DNA of 64,000 bases, taken from Deltaproteobacteria bacterium (GTDB lineage Bacteria; Desulfobacterota; Deferrisomatia; Deferrisomatales; BM512). The position numbers were made by a program, and so were the translations under genes. Of this stretch, positions 1-10,079 are shown one piece after another (positions within the stretch are counted from its first letter, which is position 1; each line of letters opens with the position of its first letter). The stretch is taken from assembly GCA_002869015.1 (NCBI GenBank), contig PKTT01000065.1, forward strand, positions 17,272 through 81,271. Direction: 5' to 3'. Under the pieces are notes generated by a model. It worked only from the letters and a program-made list of their open reading frames with translations, was not told where the DNA came from and ran no database searches.

Positions 1-80
1 GCCCTAACGGGGCTGTTTACGCCACCAGGTATAATTTTTTTGGCTTCTTCAAAGAGTGCTGAGGATTGGTCGTGCTTCAT
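1..80 (-). CDS. hemL: Glutamate-1-semialdehyde 2,1-aminomutase, N-terminal fragment (runs off window)
   Basis: Reverse complement reads MKHDQSSALFEEAKKIIPGGVNSPVRA, the typical HemL N-terminus; truncated by the window edge. Confidence 0.85.
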   Translation of the reverse strand, partial: MKHDQSSALFEEAKKIIPGGVNSPVR

Positions 81-274
81 AGTTTGCTGCCTCCGATCGG
101 AGCATTGAAAGTTCTGAAAATACCCGGTTTTTTCTAGCATGTTAATTGTGGCAAGGCAACCCGCAATAACCGTGAACGCCTTGAATAATTGTGAAGTCGC
201 ATGCTATATTCAGCGCTTGAGTGTAAAAGTTGTTTTTACCCCTATTTCCGGGGATTGCAGGGGAGTGCGATACC

Positions 275-1993
275 ATGAAATTCTTAAAGCTGGCGGCGGC
301 GACGCCTCTCCTACTGCTAGCCTTTGGCGCCAATGCAGCTGTTGGAGTTTTCGGAGAGCCGGAGTTCGCGAGGAATATCTTCGCGACGCCCGATAAAATC
401 TTTCTATCCGGAAACGCCGGTATTACAGGCATCGCAGCAGACAGCGCCAATAATATGTACCTGACAACAAATAATAGCGGCCTTATGGCCGTTACTATTT
501 CCGGTGAAAATTTCAATCGCATATCAACTTCATTTCCAGCCAATAATAACAGATACCCCGGCGAATATCTGCTCAGCGACTCCTTGAGCGCCATAGCCTT
601 CGCCTCATTCGGGGGCAATGAATACTTTTTCTTCTCTTCTGCCGACCCTGCCGGAAGCGCGGGGGTTCAGTGGGGACGCTTTACGGACAGGTTCCAGTTT
701 GAGGACCGTATCGCCCTTCGCGCAGGCGCAAGCGCCGAGGCCGCAAAGGATATACCGGTTAACGACCTCGCCTATGAGCCGGTTAACAATATAATCTACG
801 CTGCCTCCGAGGAGGGGCTTGTTGAGATTGAAATCAACGAAGACTCGGGACCATCTGTTTCCAGAGTCGATCCATACACACTCTCCTCGACCCGCCCAGA
901 CCTAAACAGAATCTGGCGTGTGGTAAATGCCACTGAGTTCAATTTGGATACGCCAGCAGTGGCCTTTATTACAAAAGAGGTTTCAGGTGAAGACCAGACA
1001 GGAAAAAGCATATACCTATTTACTCCGGGTGATGAGAATCCAATCTCCGTTGTTGGACAACCGATGCCCCTTGCCAGGATTGCTGCGATAAAGGATATAG
1101 GAGGCGATCTCTGGTACGCCCAAAAGGGTGTGGACACGGGGATATCGGTAAGTTCACGTCTGCGCAGGGTTGGGAAATATGTAAACAACGCAGGGTCCTA
1201 CCAGAGGGTCTCCGTGGCTGATTTTGAGCCGCCGCAGGGCTACTATACAAATGACAGTTTCCTGGTCACGGATTTTACCGTAGATTCTGAAACAGGGGCT
1301 ATCTGGCTTGCGACGACGGGGCGTGCATTTTACCAGACACCAGATATCAATGGATTTTACTCATCACGTGTTTGCGAACCGGGGGATTGGACCGACCCAT
1401 CCGATGACTTCTACTCGGTCGACAGCTCATCCTGCGCGTTCGCCGGGGGTGGTTGGCGCCCGATTATGAAAAACGACAACTTGACAGAGGGTGTCCCCAA
1501 CAGCACGCCGCACCAGTATTTCAAGGCGGTCAGCGACGGTGGCGGCAATATATGGCTTGGTTCCAGCCTAGGTGTCAGGGGGTTCATCTCTCGGTATATG
1601 GCTTTAAGCGCTACACGCTACATTGGTGTTAACTCAGTTGCAGAGGTTAACTTGGATGACGTCAGCCCGGGGCCCGCGCCATATATCTCCATTACAGTTG
1701 GGGCAAATACCGTTCAGCAGCCAATCTTGCTGGATGCAGAAGGAAAGCTGACGCTCTACTTCGGATTCACATACGATGAGCAGCTAATCCTCTCTCCACT
1801 TACCTTCCCGGTTACATCAACACCGGACGGCGTAGATATAACCGTAGAATACTACAAAGATATAGATGATATCCTTAACAGCCTCCCCCCGACACTGACC
1901 GCTGCCGCAACATGGGCTGAGATTTTGGATTTTGAAGATGACCTCTTCATAGGCGGCCCCTGCTTTCTCGAGACGCTGGGTTGCGTCAAGTGA
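275..1993 (+). CDS. Secreted protein of unknown function with beta-propeller-like repeats
   Basis: ORF track 230-1993; the internal ATG at 275 gives a clear signal peptide (MKFLKLAAATPLLLLAFGANAA). Propeller-like segments include NIIYAASEEGLVEIEI, GAIWLATTGRAFY and GNIWLGSSLGVRGF. Confidence 0.6.
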   Translation: MKFLKLAAATPLLLLAFGANAAVGVFGEPEFARNIFATPDKIFLSGNAGITGIAADSANNMYLTTNNSGLMAVTISGENFNRISTSFPANNNRYPGEYLLSDSLSAIAFASFGGNEYFFFSSADPAGSAGVQWGRFTDRFQFEDRIALRAGASAEAAKDIPVNDLAYEPVNNIIYAASEEGLVEIEINEDSGPSVSRVDPYTLSSTRPDLNRIWRVVNATEFNLDTPAVAFITKEVSGEDQTGKSIYLFTPGDENPISVVGQPMPLARIAAIKDIGGDLWYAQKGVDTGISVSSRLRRVGKYVNNAGSYQRVSVADFEPPQGYYTNDSFLVTDFTVDSETGAIWLATTGRAFYQTPDINGFYSSRVCEPGDWTDPSDDFYSVDSSSCAFAGGGWRPIMKNDNLTEGVPNSTPHQYFKAVSDGGGNIWLGSSLGVRGFISRYMALSATRYIGVNSVAEVNLDDVSPGPAPYISITVGANTVQQPILLDAEGKLTLYFGFTYDEQLILSPLTFPVTSTPDGVDITVEYYKDIDDILNSLPPTLTAAATWAEILDFEDDLFIGGPCFLETLGCVK

Positions 1994-3684
1994 TAAAGGG
2001 AGCAATAGCCGCAGCGCTGCTTTTAGCCCTGATAGCTGGCGGGCAGGTCTATGGAGCTGATGAGGCTCCCCCGCCCCAGGATTCAAAGATCCATTTAAAG
2101 AAGGCCCTCTATGTTCATCGCGCAGCAGGTGACAAGATTTTCGCAGAATCCCGTAAAATTAAAAGGGGCGATATACTCTGGAATATCCTTAAAAACGATT
2201 ATGGGATTTCGGATGATGATATTCCGGAGTTCATAGAGGCGTTTAGGGAAGTAAATCCAGGTGTTGACCCCAACAGGCTCTTTGTAGGCCAGGAGATAAG
2301 GGTTCCTTTTAAGGTAGAGATAGACGCTGCCCCTCCGCCGGTGCAAGCTGAGCTTGCCATGGAGGAGGACACATATCAGGTGCGCTCCGGCGACAACCTC
2401 TGGAAAATCCTCAGGCGGGATTATGGGGTTACCAAAGCCGGAATGGGCAGGGCTATTACAGCGGTAAAGAGGGCCAACCCCTCTATCAAAGACTTGGGTA
2501 AATTGTGGGTCGGTCAATTTATAGTAATCCCCTTTGAGCGGCACATAGAAGAGGAGCCAGAGAAAGCCCCGGCGACTCCCACCATCGTCGCTGGAAAAGG
2601 CGCTCCTAAAGAGAGCCTCTCGGCCAAACAGGGGATACCAGAGGGTGTACTCACGATACTATCCCTATTAGAAGAGTTGGAGTGCCGTGTAGAGAGGACA
2701 GGGGAGCGCTTCATTCCCCTATCCAGAGGAAGAACGGTCAGGCTGGATGGCAGCGATTTCCCCTTTATTACCGGCCCTGCTGGTGGAAAGGTGATCCTGG
2801 ACCCGATGAATCGCCTCTCAGCGCCGCTTGAAGAGGCTGTTGAAGCCAGCTGGGGCTACACAGTGCTGAAAGGCGCGCCTGAGTCGGTTGAGGAATACCT
2901 TGGTAAACTCTTCGAGGTTCTTAAATTCAACCAACTGAAGAAGGGCTCCACTATAATTTCGTTGAAAGAGAATGAAACCTTGGAGGCTTCCCCGCGCTGG
3001 ACGGTAACTCCAAATCCGGACTCCCTTTGGGAGGGCGGAGTACATATGGTTTTCAGCGGCACCGAAGGTATCGACCCAATACTTGCCGGGTTGTTGAGCG
3101 GCAAAGGCTTTGTTCTGCATTCCCTAGGCGAAAGCCGGATTAGACAGGAAAAAATAAAGACTAGCTTCAAGGTTGCTACGCTCCTTCAGAGCGGCTCCAT
3201 GGAGGGGGCGGCGAGCCTTTTATCCCTGCTGGGTGTTGAGAACAAATTGAGCCCCGCCGTTGTTCTTAAGCTTGATTCCGGCGTCAGCTATACGATAAGG
3301 CCCCCGATAACTTTCGAGCATGGCTCTTTAAAGTATGCAGCAATTCCCAAAAAGCCCGCCAAGGCTGAATCTGTTTTGTTAAGAGCGGGATATTTTACCT
3401 TTTCATGGGATGGCGAGAGTCCAGCGCTAGGAAGAGTCGCCGACCTAATGGTTCTTCTAGGCGTAGAACATCAGTTAAAAGAGTTGGCGCTTCCGGCAGA
3501 GGGTTCACTGCGGCTTATCCTTTCCGGCATTGAGATAAACAATCAGCTTCTTTTGTCCAAACTCTATCCAGACCTTGTAGAAGACGTTGAGGGGAAGAAA
3601 ATATTCTGCACAGATGTCCAAATGGGTGAGGAGGAAGCGGCGCTGCTTTTCAGGGAGGGGTGCCTCCCCTTGGTGCTTGAGTGA
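1981..3684 (+). CDS. Protein with tandem LysM domains and a long uncharacterised C-terminal region
   Basis: Two LysM-like segments ([44 protein letters not shown]); TTG start overlapping the previous gene by 13 nt. Confidence 0.7.
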   Translation: MRQVIKGAIAAALLLALIAGGQVYGADEAPPPQDSKIHLKKALYVHRAAGDKIFAESRKIKRGDILWNILKNDYGISDDDIPEFIEAFREVNPGVDPNRLFVGQEIRVPFKVEIDAAPPPVQAELAMEEDTYQVRSGDNLWKILRRDYGVTKAGMGRAITAVKRANPSIKDLGKLWVGQFIVIPFERHIEEEPEKAPATPTIVAGKGAPKESLSAKQGIPEGVLTILSLLEELECRVERTGERFIPLSRGRTVRLDGSDFPFITGPAGGKVILDPMNRLSAPLEEAVEASWGYTVLKGAPESVEEYLGKLFEVLKFNQLKKGSTIISLKENETLEASPRWTVTPNPDSLWEGGVHMVFSGTEGIDPILAGLLSGKGFVLHSLGESRIRQEKIKTSFKVATLLQSGSMEGAASLLSLLGVENKLSPAVVLKLDSGVSYTIRPPITFEHGSLKYAAIPKKPAKAESVLLRAGYFTFSWDGESPALGRVADLMVLLGVEHQLKELALPAEGSLRLILSGIEINNQLLLSKLYPDLVEDVEGKKIFCTDVQMGEEEAALLFREGCLPLVLE

Positions 3685-4178
3685 AGACCCTTGGGGCCGT
3701 TTCAGTAGATACGCTGCTAGCCTTCCTTAAGCCCCTTAGGGCTTCGGGAAAAAAGATTGTCTTTACAAATGGTTGCTTTGATCTGATACATCCGGGCCAT
3801 GTTACCTACCTGTCAAAGGCTCGCGAGCTGGGCGATATATTAGTCGTTGGGCTAAATACCGATGAATCGGTCAGGCGTCAGGGTAAAGGGGATGGCAGGC
3901 CGGTGATGCATGAGGATGAGCGGGCAACAGTTCTCTCAGCGCTCTCATCAGTAGACTATGTCGTACTTTTTGATGATGACACGCCCTTATCCCTGATTGA
4001 GATGGTCCAGCCGGATATTTTGGTCAAGGGTGGAGATTGGCCCATTGAGGGTATCGTCGGTCGCGAGGTGGTTGAGGGTAGAGGCGGCCGGGTGCTATCA
4101 ATCTCCCTCGTTGAGGGGCTATCCACCACAGATATTATTTCTCGTGTGGCAAAGCTGCCGGAGGTAAAAGGCTCCTGA
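3681..4178 (+). CDS. rfaE2: D-glycero-beta-D-manno-heptose 1-phosphate adenylyltransferase (RfaE domain II)
   Basis: [46 protein letters not shown] nucleotidyltransferase signature; GTG start overlapping the upstream stop by 4 nt. Confidence 0.9.
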   Translation: MKTLGAVSVDTLLAFLKPLRASGKKIVFTNGCFDLIHPGHVTYLSKARELGDILVVGLNTDESVRRQGKGDGRPVMHEDERATVLSALSSVDYVVLFDDDTPLSLIEMVQPDILVKGGDWPIEGIVGREVVEGRGGRVLSISLVEGLSTTDIISRVAKLPEVKGS

Positions 4179-5753
4179 TTATTCAGCCCTGTCACATCTT
4201 ATAGCTTCATAATCCTTATCGAAGTCGAAGCTGGAGTTTTCGTGGTAACCCTTATGGCATGAAGCGCAAACAACCTCTGCTACCTTTCTTTTGATATTTC
4301 CATCCGCTGCATTGTGTTTGGAGCCTTTGCCATGGCAAGCCTCGCAGCCGACGAGATTCTCAATAGCCCCCCCTTTTATAAAGCTTAACTTAGTAGCATG
4401 GCAGCTCAGGCAGTTGGGGTCCCTCTTTTGCTCATTGGAAAGATTTAGAGAGGCGCGGGAGTGACCGGTCCTGATCCATGACCTGTAGGCGTCGGTGTGG
4501 CAGCGTCGGCAGGACATGGCGCCGGTATTATAAGGCTCTCCATCTGGTAGCGCAGAGGCCTTTGTCGAAGAGGCGGAGCTTCGTCTTGCCTGCTGTGGCG
4601 TTGGGGGCCGAATAGGTCTAGAAACCCTCTTTTGGGGTAATTTTTGCCTGTTTTTAGCGGGGTCCGGGCCGAGATCCTTCAGCGTTTCTTCCACATATAG
4701 GTCGTCTTTTGTCTGGGAAGAGAGGACAGTTATGGAGTGGTTGTAGCCGCCCCCATTCTTTGATATCTCACGAATGGACTCCTCCAGAGGTGCAGCAAGT
4801 TTTTGCAGTTTGGCAATCTCCGCCCGGCCTTTTGAGCTTTCCCCTCTTGCCTCAATGCTGGCAATCCTGCGTGTTATTGTGTTCAAGCGCTCCCGGAGGT
4901 TGACCACCTTCGAGGCCTCTACGGCCAGAGGCCATCCTTTGCCGGCCATGTTTGGCGGCAGGTCCAAAACTCCTAGCTGCCTGCCCCTGTCGGCGCACCT
5001 TAAAATCAAGGTCTCCTCAACTCTTGAGGGTGAACTGAGAATTCTTTGCCCCTCGCCCATTCCAATAATAATATTTATCCCTTTAACCTCGCGGGCAAGG
5101 GCGTGGTCATCTTTGAACCCCAGGTCACTGAGGCAGATAACCATATCGGCATCTTTTGTTAGGTCTACTACCTTTTTGGCTGTATCCACGGGGTCGAGTA
5201 CGTTTATTCCGAGGGTCGCGTCGAAGTTCGGCATCGAGCGTGTAAGGCTGAATATGGCGACTTCGTTTTCCCCCCACTTTACCCTCCTGAGAGAGGGAAA
5301 GGGGTGAGTTGAGCCAACAGCCATTGTTATGTTGGATGAGATGAAGGGAAGACCGCTATCTTTCTCAATATCCTTTAGCAGTTTTATCCCTTTAACTATA
5401 TCTTTTCTCCCCACGCCGACTGCAGCGGGGTTCATTGAGGAAAGGGCGTCAGCAATTATCTTCGCCCTAGCGAATAGCCATTCGGAATCATCCGCAAAGC
5501 CCTGTGACTGTTCAAAGTGAAAGAGAGCGCTGCCGCCGTCTAAGTAGATGGTGTCGAGGCTGCTCTTTCTAAGTTCATTTATTTTCGTTGCTCTTCGGGC
5601 CAGACCGCCGAACTTGCCTGATTTTCAACCGCAGGGGTGTGTCTCACCCGAGATAGAGGAGCCATATACGAGGCGAAGTGGTGCGTCAGTATCGGCAAAG
5701 CAGTTGGCTGCCGCAAAAATGATAAGCGAAATTATGGCGGCTCTTAAAAACAT
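4179..5753 (-). CDS. Putative selenoprotein: exported degenerate 5'-nucleotidase-like domain fused to tetraheme cytochrome c domain (in-frame TGA read as Sec at codon 43)
   Basis: ORF track gives 4179-5435 only. Manual translation extends to ATG at 5753 (RBS AAGGAG, signal peptide MFLRAAIISLIIFAAANCFA) through one TGA at 5627-5625: ..GETHPCG-U-KSGKFGGLARRATKINELRKSSLDTIYLDGG... C-terminus has CRRCH, CLSCH, CEACH and CASCH. Confidence 0.82.
5594..5627 (-). promoter_or_regulatory. Putative bacterial SECIS element immediately downstream of the in-frame UGA
   Basis: After UGA (5627-5625): AAAUCAGGCAAG-UUCGGC-GGUCUG-G(C)CCGAA. Six-bp stem with one bulged C and apical loop GGUCUG at +19 to +24, same loop and register as recalled for E. 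coli fdhF. Confidence 0.75.
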
Positions 5754-6035
5754 GAAGATACTCCTTGAACTTGAAATTGACCCCTTTAGGAATACTCCCA
5801 TAGTGGATTTGATTCAACCCCGACATATTTTGACCCTGACGGGCCACAGTAAGAAATTTAACCGACGTCGCCCAGCCTTGGCCCCAAGAGAAGGACTTTA
5901 TCGCTTAGCTGACAAGTTCACCCGCGCAATAAATGGTTGAATATGCGACGTGTGTTAAAGCAATAAAGTTTAAGTGAACTCTTCCGAATTGGAGCGCGGT
6001 CGTTTATCATATCGTGAGGTGTAAAAAGGGGGATA

Positions 6036-7523
6036 ATGGCTTGGGTTAACCTCATCGAGAGTTTGCGGATGGAAGCTGGAAAATACGTCGGACGAGTCCT
6101 GGTCGTAGACGATGAAAGAGATATAACGGCAGTCCTTGAGGATGTCCTTGAGGGCAAGGGCTACAGCACCATCGCCGCGCATAACGCGCAGGACGCTATC
6201 GAGCTCTTTGCAAGAGAAAAGTTCGATATAGTTATCACCGACTTAAAGATGCCAGGCAAATCGGGTTTGGATCTCCTGGCGGCCGTTAAAGATCAGAACC
6301 CAGATACCATAGTCATCATAATGACGGGCTATGCAACGGTCGAAACAGCTATAGACGCGCTTAAGAAGGGGGCCTACGACTACATACTGAAGCCATTTAA
6401 GATAAGTGAGCTTCTGAAGATCGTTGAGCGCGCCTTTGAGAAAATTCTACTGGCCACAGAGAACATGCAGCTCAAAGAGCAGGTCGCCCTCCTTGAGCTT
6501 AGTGAGGCGGTTTCCTCAAGCCTTTCGCTCAACGATATATTGTTAATGGTAGTGAAAGCTGCTCAACGGGAGCTGGATGCCGACGGAATAGAGCTGTTGT
6601 TCAGGCAGCCCGGCTCATCTGAATTTGCGCGAAGGGTCTCAGCGGGTATATGCGCCAGCAAAGAACGTTTCGTTGCTAATACAGCCCTGCTTGAAGCAAA
6701 AGTGAGAGAGTCCAACGCCGTGCAGTGGCGCGGAGATGAGTTAACCACGATCTTAAATGGCGGAGCCCCGCAGCTGCCCGAGGGGACTATGCTTAGCGTT
6801 CCGCTTAGGCGCGGTTCAGAGCTCCTCGGAGTATTAAACGCAGTGGCGACCAGCAGCAATCGCTACTTTCTTCCGAGGGAGGAGAAAGCCCTATTCGTCC
6901 TCGGCGACAGGGCTGCCACCAGCATTGAAAATGCCCTCCTCTACGCAGACCTTGAGGCAACGTTTAAAGAGACGATAAAGTCACTTGCGCTTGCCCTTGA
7001 AGCAAAAGACGCATACACCCACGGCCACTCGGAGAATGTTACACGCCTCTCAGCCAGGACAGCTAAAGAGATGGGTTGTAGCCAGGACTTTGTAGAGACT
7101 ATAACCCAGGCGGGCATCCTTCATGATATAGGTAAAATTGGGATTTCAGGTGCTATATTAAATAAACCCAGCAAGCTGACACCAGCTGAGCACTCTATAA
7201 TCCAATCCCATCCACAGATGGGCAAGAGAATCCTTGAGAATATAAGCTTCCTTGGCGAGGTGGTGCCGATCGTCTACCACCACCATGAGCGGTTCGATGG
7301 AAGCGGCTATCCTGAAGGTCTCTCCGGTGAGGATATACCCCTTGGTGCCAGGATAATGCAGGTCGCCGACACCTACGATGCTATGACATCGAATCGCCCT
7401 TACCGCAACGGCCTCTCGCATGAGGCGGCCCGTGATGAAATACTTCGATGTCGGGGTACGCAGCTAGACCCGCAGTGTGTCGATGCTTTTATGCGTATGT
7501 GGGAGAAGGAAAACGCCGAATGA
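6036..7523 (+). CDS. Response regulator with receiver, GAF-like and HD-GYP domains
   Basis: Receiver VLVVDDERDITAVLEDVLE..DIVITDLKMPGKSG; HD-GYP motifs HDIGKIG and HHERFDGSGYPEGLSGEDIPLGARI. Confidence 0.9.
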   Translation: MAWVNLIESLRMEAGKYVGRVLVVDDERDITAVLEDVLEGKGYSTIAAHNAQDAIELFAREKFDIVITDLKMPGKSGLDLLAAVKDQNPDTIVIIMTGYATVETAIDALKKGAYDYILKPFKISELLKIVERAFEKILLATENMQLKEQVALLELSEAVSSSLSLNDILLMVVKAAQRELDADGIELLFRQPGSSEFARRVSAGICASKERFVANTALLEAKVRESNAVQWRGDELTTILNGGAPQLPEGTMLSVPLRRGSELLGVLNAVATSSNRYFLPREEKALFVLGDRAATSIENALLYADLEATFKETIKSLALALEAKDAYTHGHSENVTRLSARTAKEMGCSQDFVETITQAGILHDIGKIGISGAILNKPSKLTPAEHSIIQSHPQMGKRILENISFLGEVVPIVYHHHERFDGSGYPEGLSGEDIPLGARIMQVADTYDAMTSNRPYRNGLSHEAARDEILRCRGTQLDPQCVDAFMRMWEKENAE

Positions 7524-7981
7524 GGGGGAAGCTAATAAAGCTTCTCGCCTCGGGCTTCGGTCTGGGCCTTGCCCCATATATTCCAGGTACTGTAGGAACG
7601 CTCTCCGGTATACCCTTCGCGCTCATACTGGCTGCTCTTCCAAAACCGATTGCGCTGCTCACCGTAGCACTTCTTTTGCCTCTCGGAGCTCATATCTGCG
7701 GGGAGGGCGCCAAGCTCGACGGGAAGGCAAGCGACCCCGGCTGGGTAGTATTTGACGAGCTGATAGGCTTTCTCTTCGCCACAATTTTCCTTACCCCAAC
7801 TGTTTTTGGGTATTTGACCGCGTTTTTTTTGTTTCGCCTCTTTGATATAATTAAGCCTCCCCCCGTAAGCTGGTTAGATGAGCGAGTAAAAGGGGGCTGG
7901 GGTATACTCCTCGATGATGTAGCTGCGGGAATAATGGCTAGGGCCGCCCTCTACCTTATCTCCTTGTCGGGCGTGCTTTAA
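7520..7981 (+). CDS. pgpA: Phosphatidylglycerophosphatase A
   Basis: MRGKLIKLLASGFGLGLAPYIPGTVGTLSGIP..DPGWVVFDELIGF signature; internal ATG at 7520 overlaps the previous stop. Confidence 0.85.
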   Translation: MRGKLIKLLASGFGLGLAPYIPGTVGTLSGIPFALILAALPKPIALLTVALLLPLGAHICGEGAKLDGKASDPGWVVFDELIGFLFATIFLTPTVFGYLTAFFLFRLFDIIKPPPVSWLDERVKGGWGILLDDVAAGIMARAALYLISLSGVL

Positions 7982-7993
7982 AGGAGCTTTGTA

Positions 7994-8473
7994 TTGGCCG
8001 ACTTACTTCCTGAGGAGCGGATCCACGGCGCTTTGTTAATAAGAAAAAAGAAGCTTGCGCTTGCGGAGTCCTGCACGGGTGGGATGATTGGTATGCGGAT
8101 AACAGCTCTGCCCGGCAGTTCTGAGTATTTTGACTCATCGGTCGTGGTATACTCCAACGACGCAAAATCAAGATTTCTTGGGGTTCCCGATAGCGTTATT
8201 AACGGTCCGGGCGCAGTCTCCAGCGAATGCGCCGAAGCGATGGCCGTTGGTTTGCTTGACCGCACTGGAGTTGATTACGCGGGTGCAGTTACAGGGATTG
8301 CGGGACCAGAGGGCGGCACTCCGGAAAAGCCTGTAGGCACTGTCTGGATCGCATGGGGCTCAGCGGGAGAAATATCGACTGAGTTGTTAAAGCTCTCCGG
8401 TGATAGGGCTGCGGTGCGAAAAAGCGCTGCTACGGCTCTTTTGGAGAGGTTGGCTCAGCTGGTAGTGAGGTGA
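7994..8473 (+). CDS. CinA C-terminal domain / nicotinamide-nucleotide amidohydrolase
   Basis: KKLALAESCTGGMIGMRITALPGSSEYFDSSVVVYSNDAK..GVDYAGAVTGIAGPEGGTPEKPVGTVWIA; TTG start. Confidence 0.88.
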   Translation: MADLLPEERIHGALLIRKKKLALAESCTGGMIGMRITALPGSSEYFDSSVVVYSNDAKSRFLGVPDSVINGPGAVSSECAEAMAVGLLDRTGVDYAGAVTGIAGPEGGTPEKPVGTVWIAWGSAGEISTELLKLSGDRAAVRKSAATALLERLAQLVVR

Positions 8474-8476
8474 TTT

Positions 8477-9037
8477 TTGCGTCTCTTCATCGCTGCCAAG
8501 TTACCTCCGGGAGCCAGGAGTGAGCTTGCCGGCGTTATGGAGCAAATAAAGGGCACGTTACCGGCGAAATATAGGTGGGTGAAGCCAGCTAATATTCACC
8601 TTACTTTGAACTTCCTGGGCGAAGTGTCTTGCGGGGAGGCAGCAAACATTGAGGCTGCATTTGGGGCGCCGCTATCCATTGGTGGTCCAATATACCTAAA
8701 ATCAGAAGGGATTGGTGCTTTTCCATCGTTGGCGCGGGCTCAAACCCTTTGGGTTGGGTTGGGCGGCGAGGTTAGCCGGCTGGCTGCCCTGCAAGAGCTG
8801 ACTACAAAAAGGCTTTTAAAAGCTAATATATCGGTGGAAAAGAGGGGTTTTAAACCACACCTTACATTGGCAAGGGCCAAGGGGCGCGGGCGCCCACCAG
8901 ATATTTTAGATCAAGCGGAGAGGTTCGTAGGCTTTTACGGTCCCTACTTTAAATTGGATGAAGTTATACTTTTCGAGAGTGATTTGCGGCCGGGGGGGCC
9001 AATCTACACACCTCGAGTTCGCGTTAACATTGTGTAG
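8477..9037 (+). CDS. thpR: RNA 2',3'-cyclic phosphodiesterase (2H family)
   Basis: Two HxTL-type motifs (NIHLTLNFLGEV; FKPHLTLARAK) and MRLFIAAKLPP N-terminus. Confidence 0.88.
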   Translation: MRLFIAAKLPPGARSELAGVMEQIKGTLPAKYRWVKPANIHLTLNFLGEVSCGEAANIEAAFGAPLSIGGPIYLKSEGIGAFPSLARAQTLWVGLGGEVSRLAALQELTTKRLLKANISVEKRGFKPHLTLARAKGRGRPPDILDQAERFVGFYGPYFKLDEVILFESDLRPGGPIYTPRVRVNIV

Positions 9038-9053
9038 AAGATAAGAGGATGAG

Positions 9054-10076
9054 ATGAAGGATCAGCGAGACGACGCGGTAAAGTTGGCAATTGGGCAGAT
9101 AGAAAAACAGTTTGGCAAGGGCTCCATTATGAAGATGGGAGAGGCCGGCGTAGCCCAGGGGATCGAGGCGATCTCTTCGGGGGCGCTCTCCATCGACATA
9201 GCGATGGGGGTCGGAGGTTTTCCCAAAGGGCGCGTTGTTGAGATTTTCGGGCCGGAGTCCTCGGGCAAGACGACCCTCGCGCTTCACGCCATAGCCGAAG
9301 CGCAAAAAGCCGGGGGTATTGCCGCTATCGTCGATGCGGAGCACGCGCTAGACGTTTCCTACGCCAAGAAGCTTGGAGTAAATATTGACGAGCTACTTGT
9401 GAGTCAGCCGGATTTCGGCGAGCAGGCACTGGAAATAACGGAAGTATTGGTTCGCTCCGGCGCAGTTGACGTAGTCGTCGTAGACTCAGTAGCGGCATTG
9501 GTGCCTAGGGCGGAGATTGAGGGTGAGATGGGCGACGCCCATGTAGGTTTGCAGGCAAGGCTTATGAGCCAGGCGCTTAGAAAGCTTACCTCAACGGTTG
9601 CCCGTTCCCACACACTGCTCATCTTTATCAATCAGATTCGCCACAAAATAGGTGTAATGTTCGGCAACCCTGAAACGACAACTGGTGGCAACGCGCTAAA
9701 ATTCTACTCCTCGATGCGTCTGGATATCAGGCGCATAGGAGCGCTAAAAGAGGGTGACGAGTCGATTGGCAACCGCACCAGAATCACGGTTGTAAAGAAC
9801 AAGGTTGCGCCGCCGTTTCGCAAGGTTGAGTTTGACATACTCTATGGCGAGGGGATCAGTCGGGAGGGAGATCTCATCGACCTGGCTGTTTCCAAAGATG
9901 TTATTGATAAACGAGGCTCCTGGTATGTGTATGGGGATGACCGCATAGGGCAGGGGCGCGAGAATGTTCGCCGTTACCTTAAAGAGCATCCGGAGCTGCG
10001 TGATGAGATAACGGCGAAGGTCAAGGCCCTCTATGGCCTCGACGCCCCTAAGGGTGAAGAGGTAGAGAAGGAATAA
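9054..10076 (+). CDS. recA: Recombinase RecA
   Basis: [19 protein letters not shown] Walker A and full-length RecA signatures. Confidence 0.98.
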   Translation: MKDQRDDAVKLAIGQIEKQFGKGSIMKMGEAGVAQGIEAISSGALSIDIAMGVGGFPKGRVVEIFGPESSGKTTLALHAIAEAQKAGGIAAIVDAEHALDVSYAKKLGVNIDELLVSQPDFGEQALEITEVLVRSGAVDVVVVDSVAALVPRAEIEGEMGDAHVGLQARLMSQALRKLTSTVARSHTLLIFINQIRHKIGVMFGNPETTTGGNALKFYSSMRLDIRRIGALKEGDESIGNRTRITVVKNKVAPPFRKVEFDILYGEGISREGDLIDLAVSKDVIDKRGSWYVYGDDRIGQGRENVRRYLKEHPELRDEITAKVKALYGLDAPKGEEVEKE

Positions 10077-10079
10077 GCG

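Noticed and set aside
4179-5435. Treating the cytochrome gene as a pseudogene or as starting at 5435
   Set aside because: The upstream frame is intact except for one TGA in a Cys-like motif, with a SECIS-like hairpin in the correct register; a decay mutation would not explain this combination.
5548-5940. Plus-strand ORF of 130 aa over the upstream part of the selenoprotein gene
   Set aside because: No family resemblance; it is antisense to a minus-strand frame with RBS, signal peptide and conserved GGLARR motif.
5754-6035. Possible cyclic-di-GMP (GEMM) riboswitch upstream of the multiheme selenoprotein
   Set aside because: The GEMM core motifs I know (CACAGGGCAAACC, GGGACGCAAAGCC) are not present.
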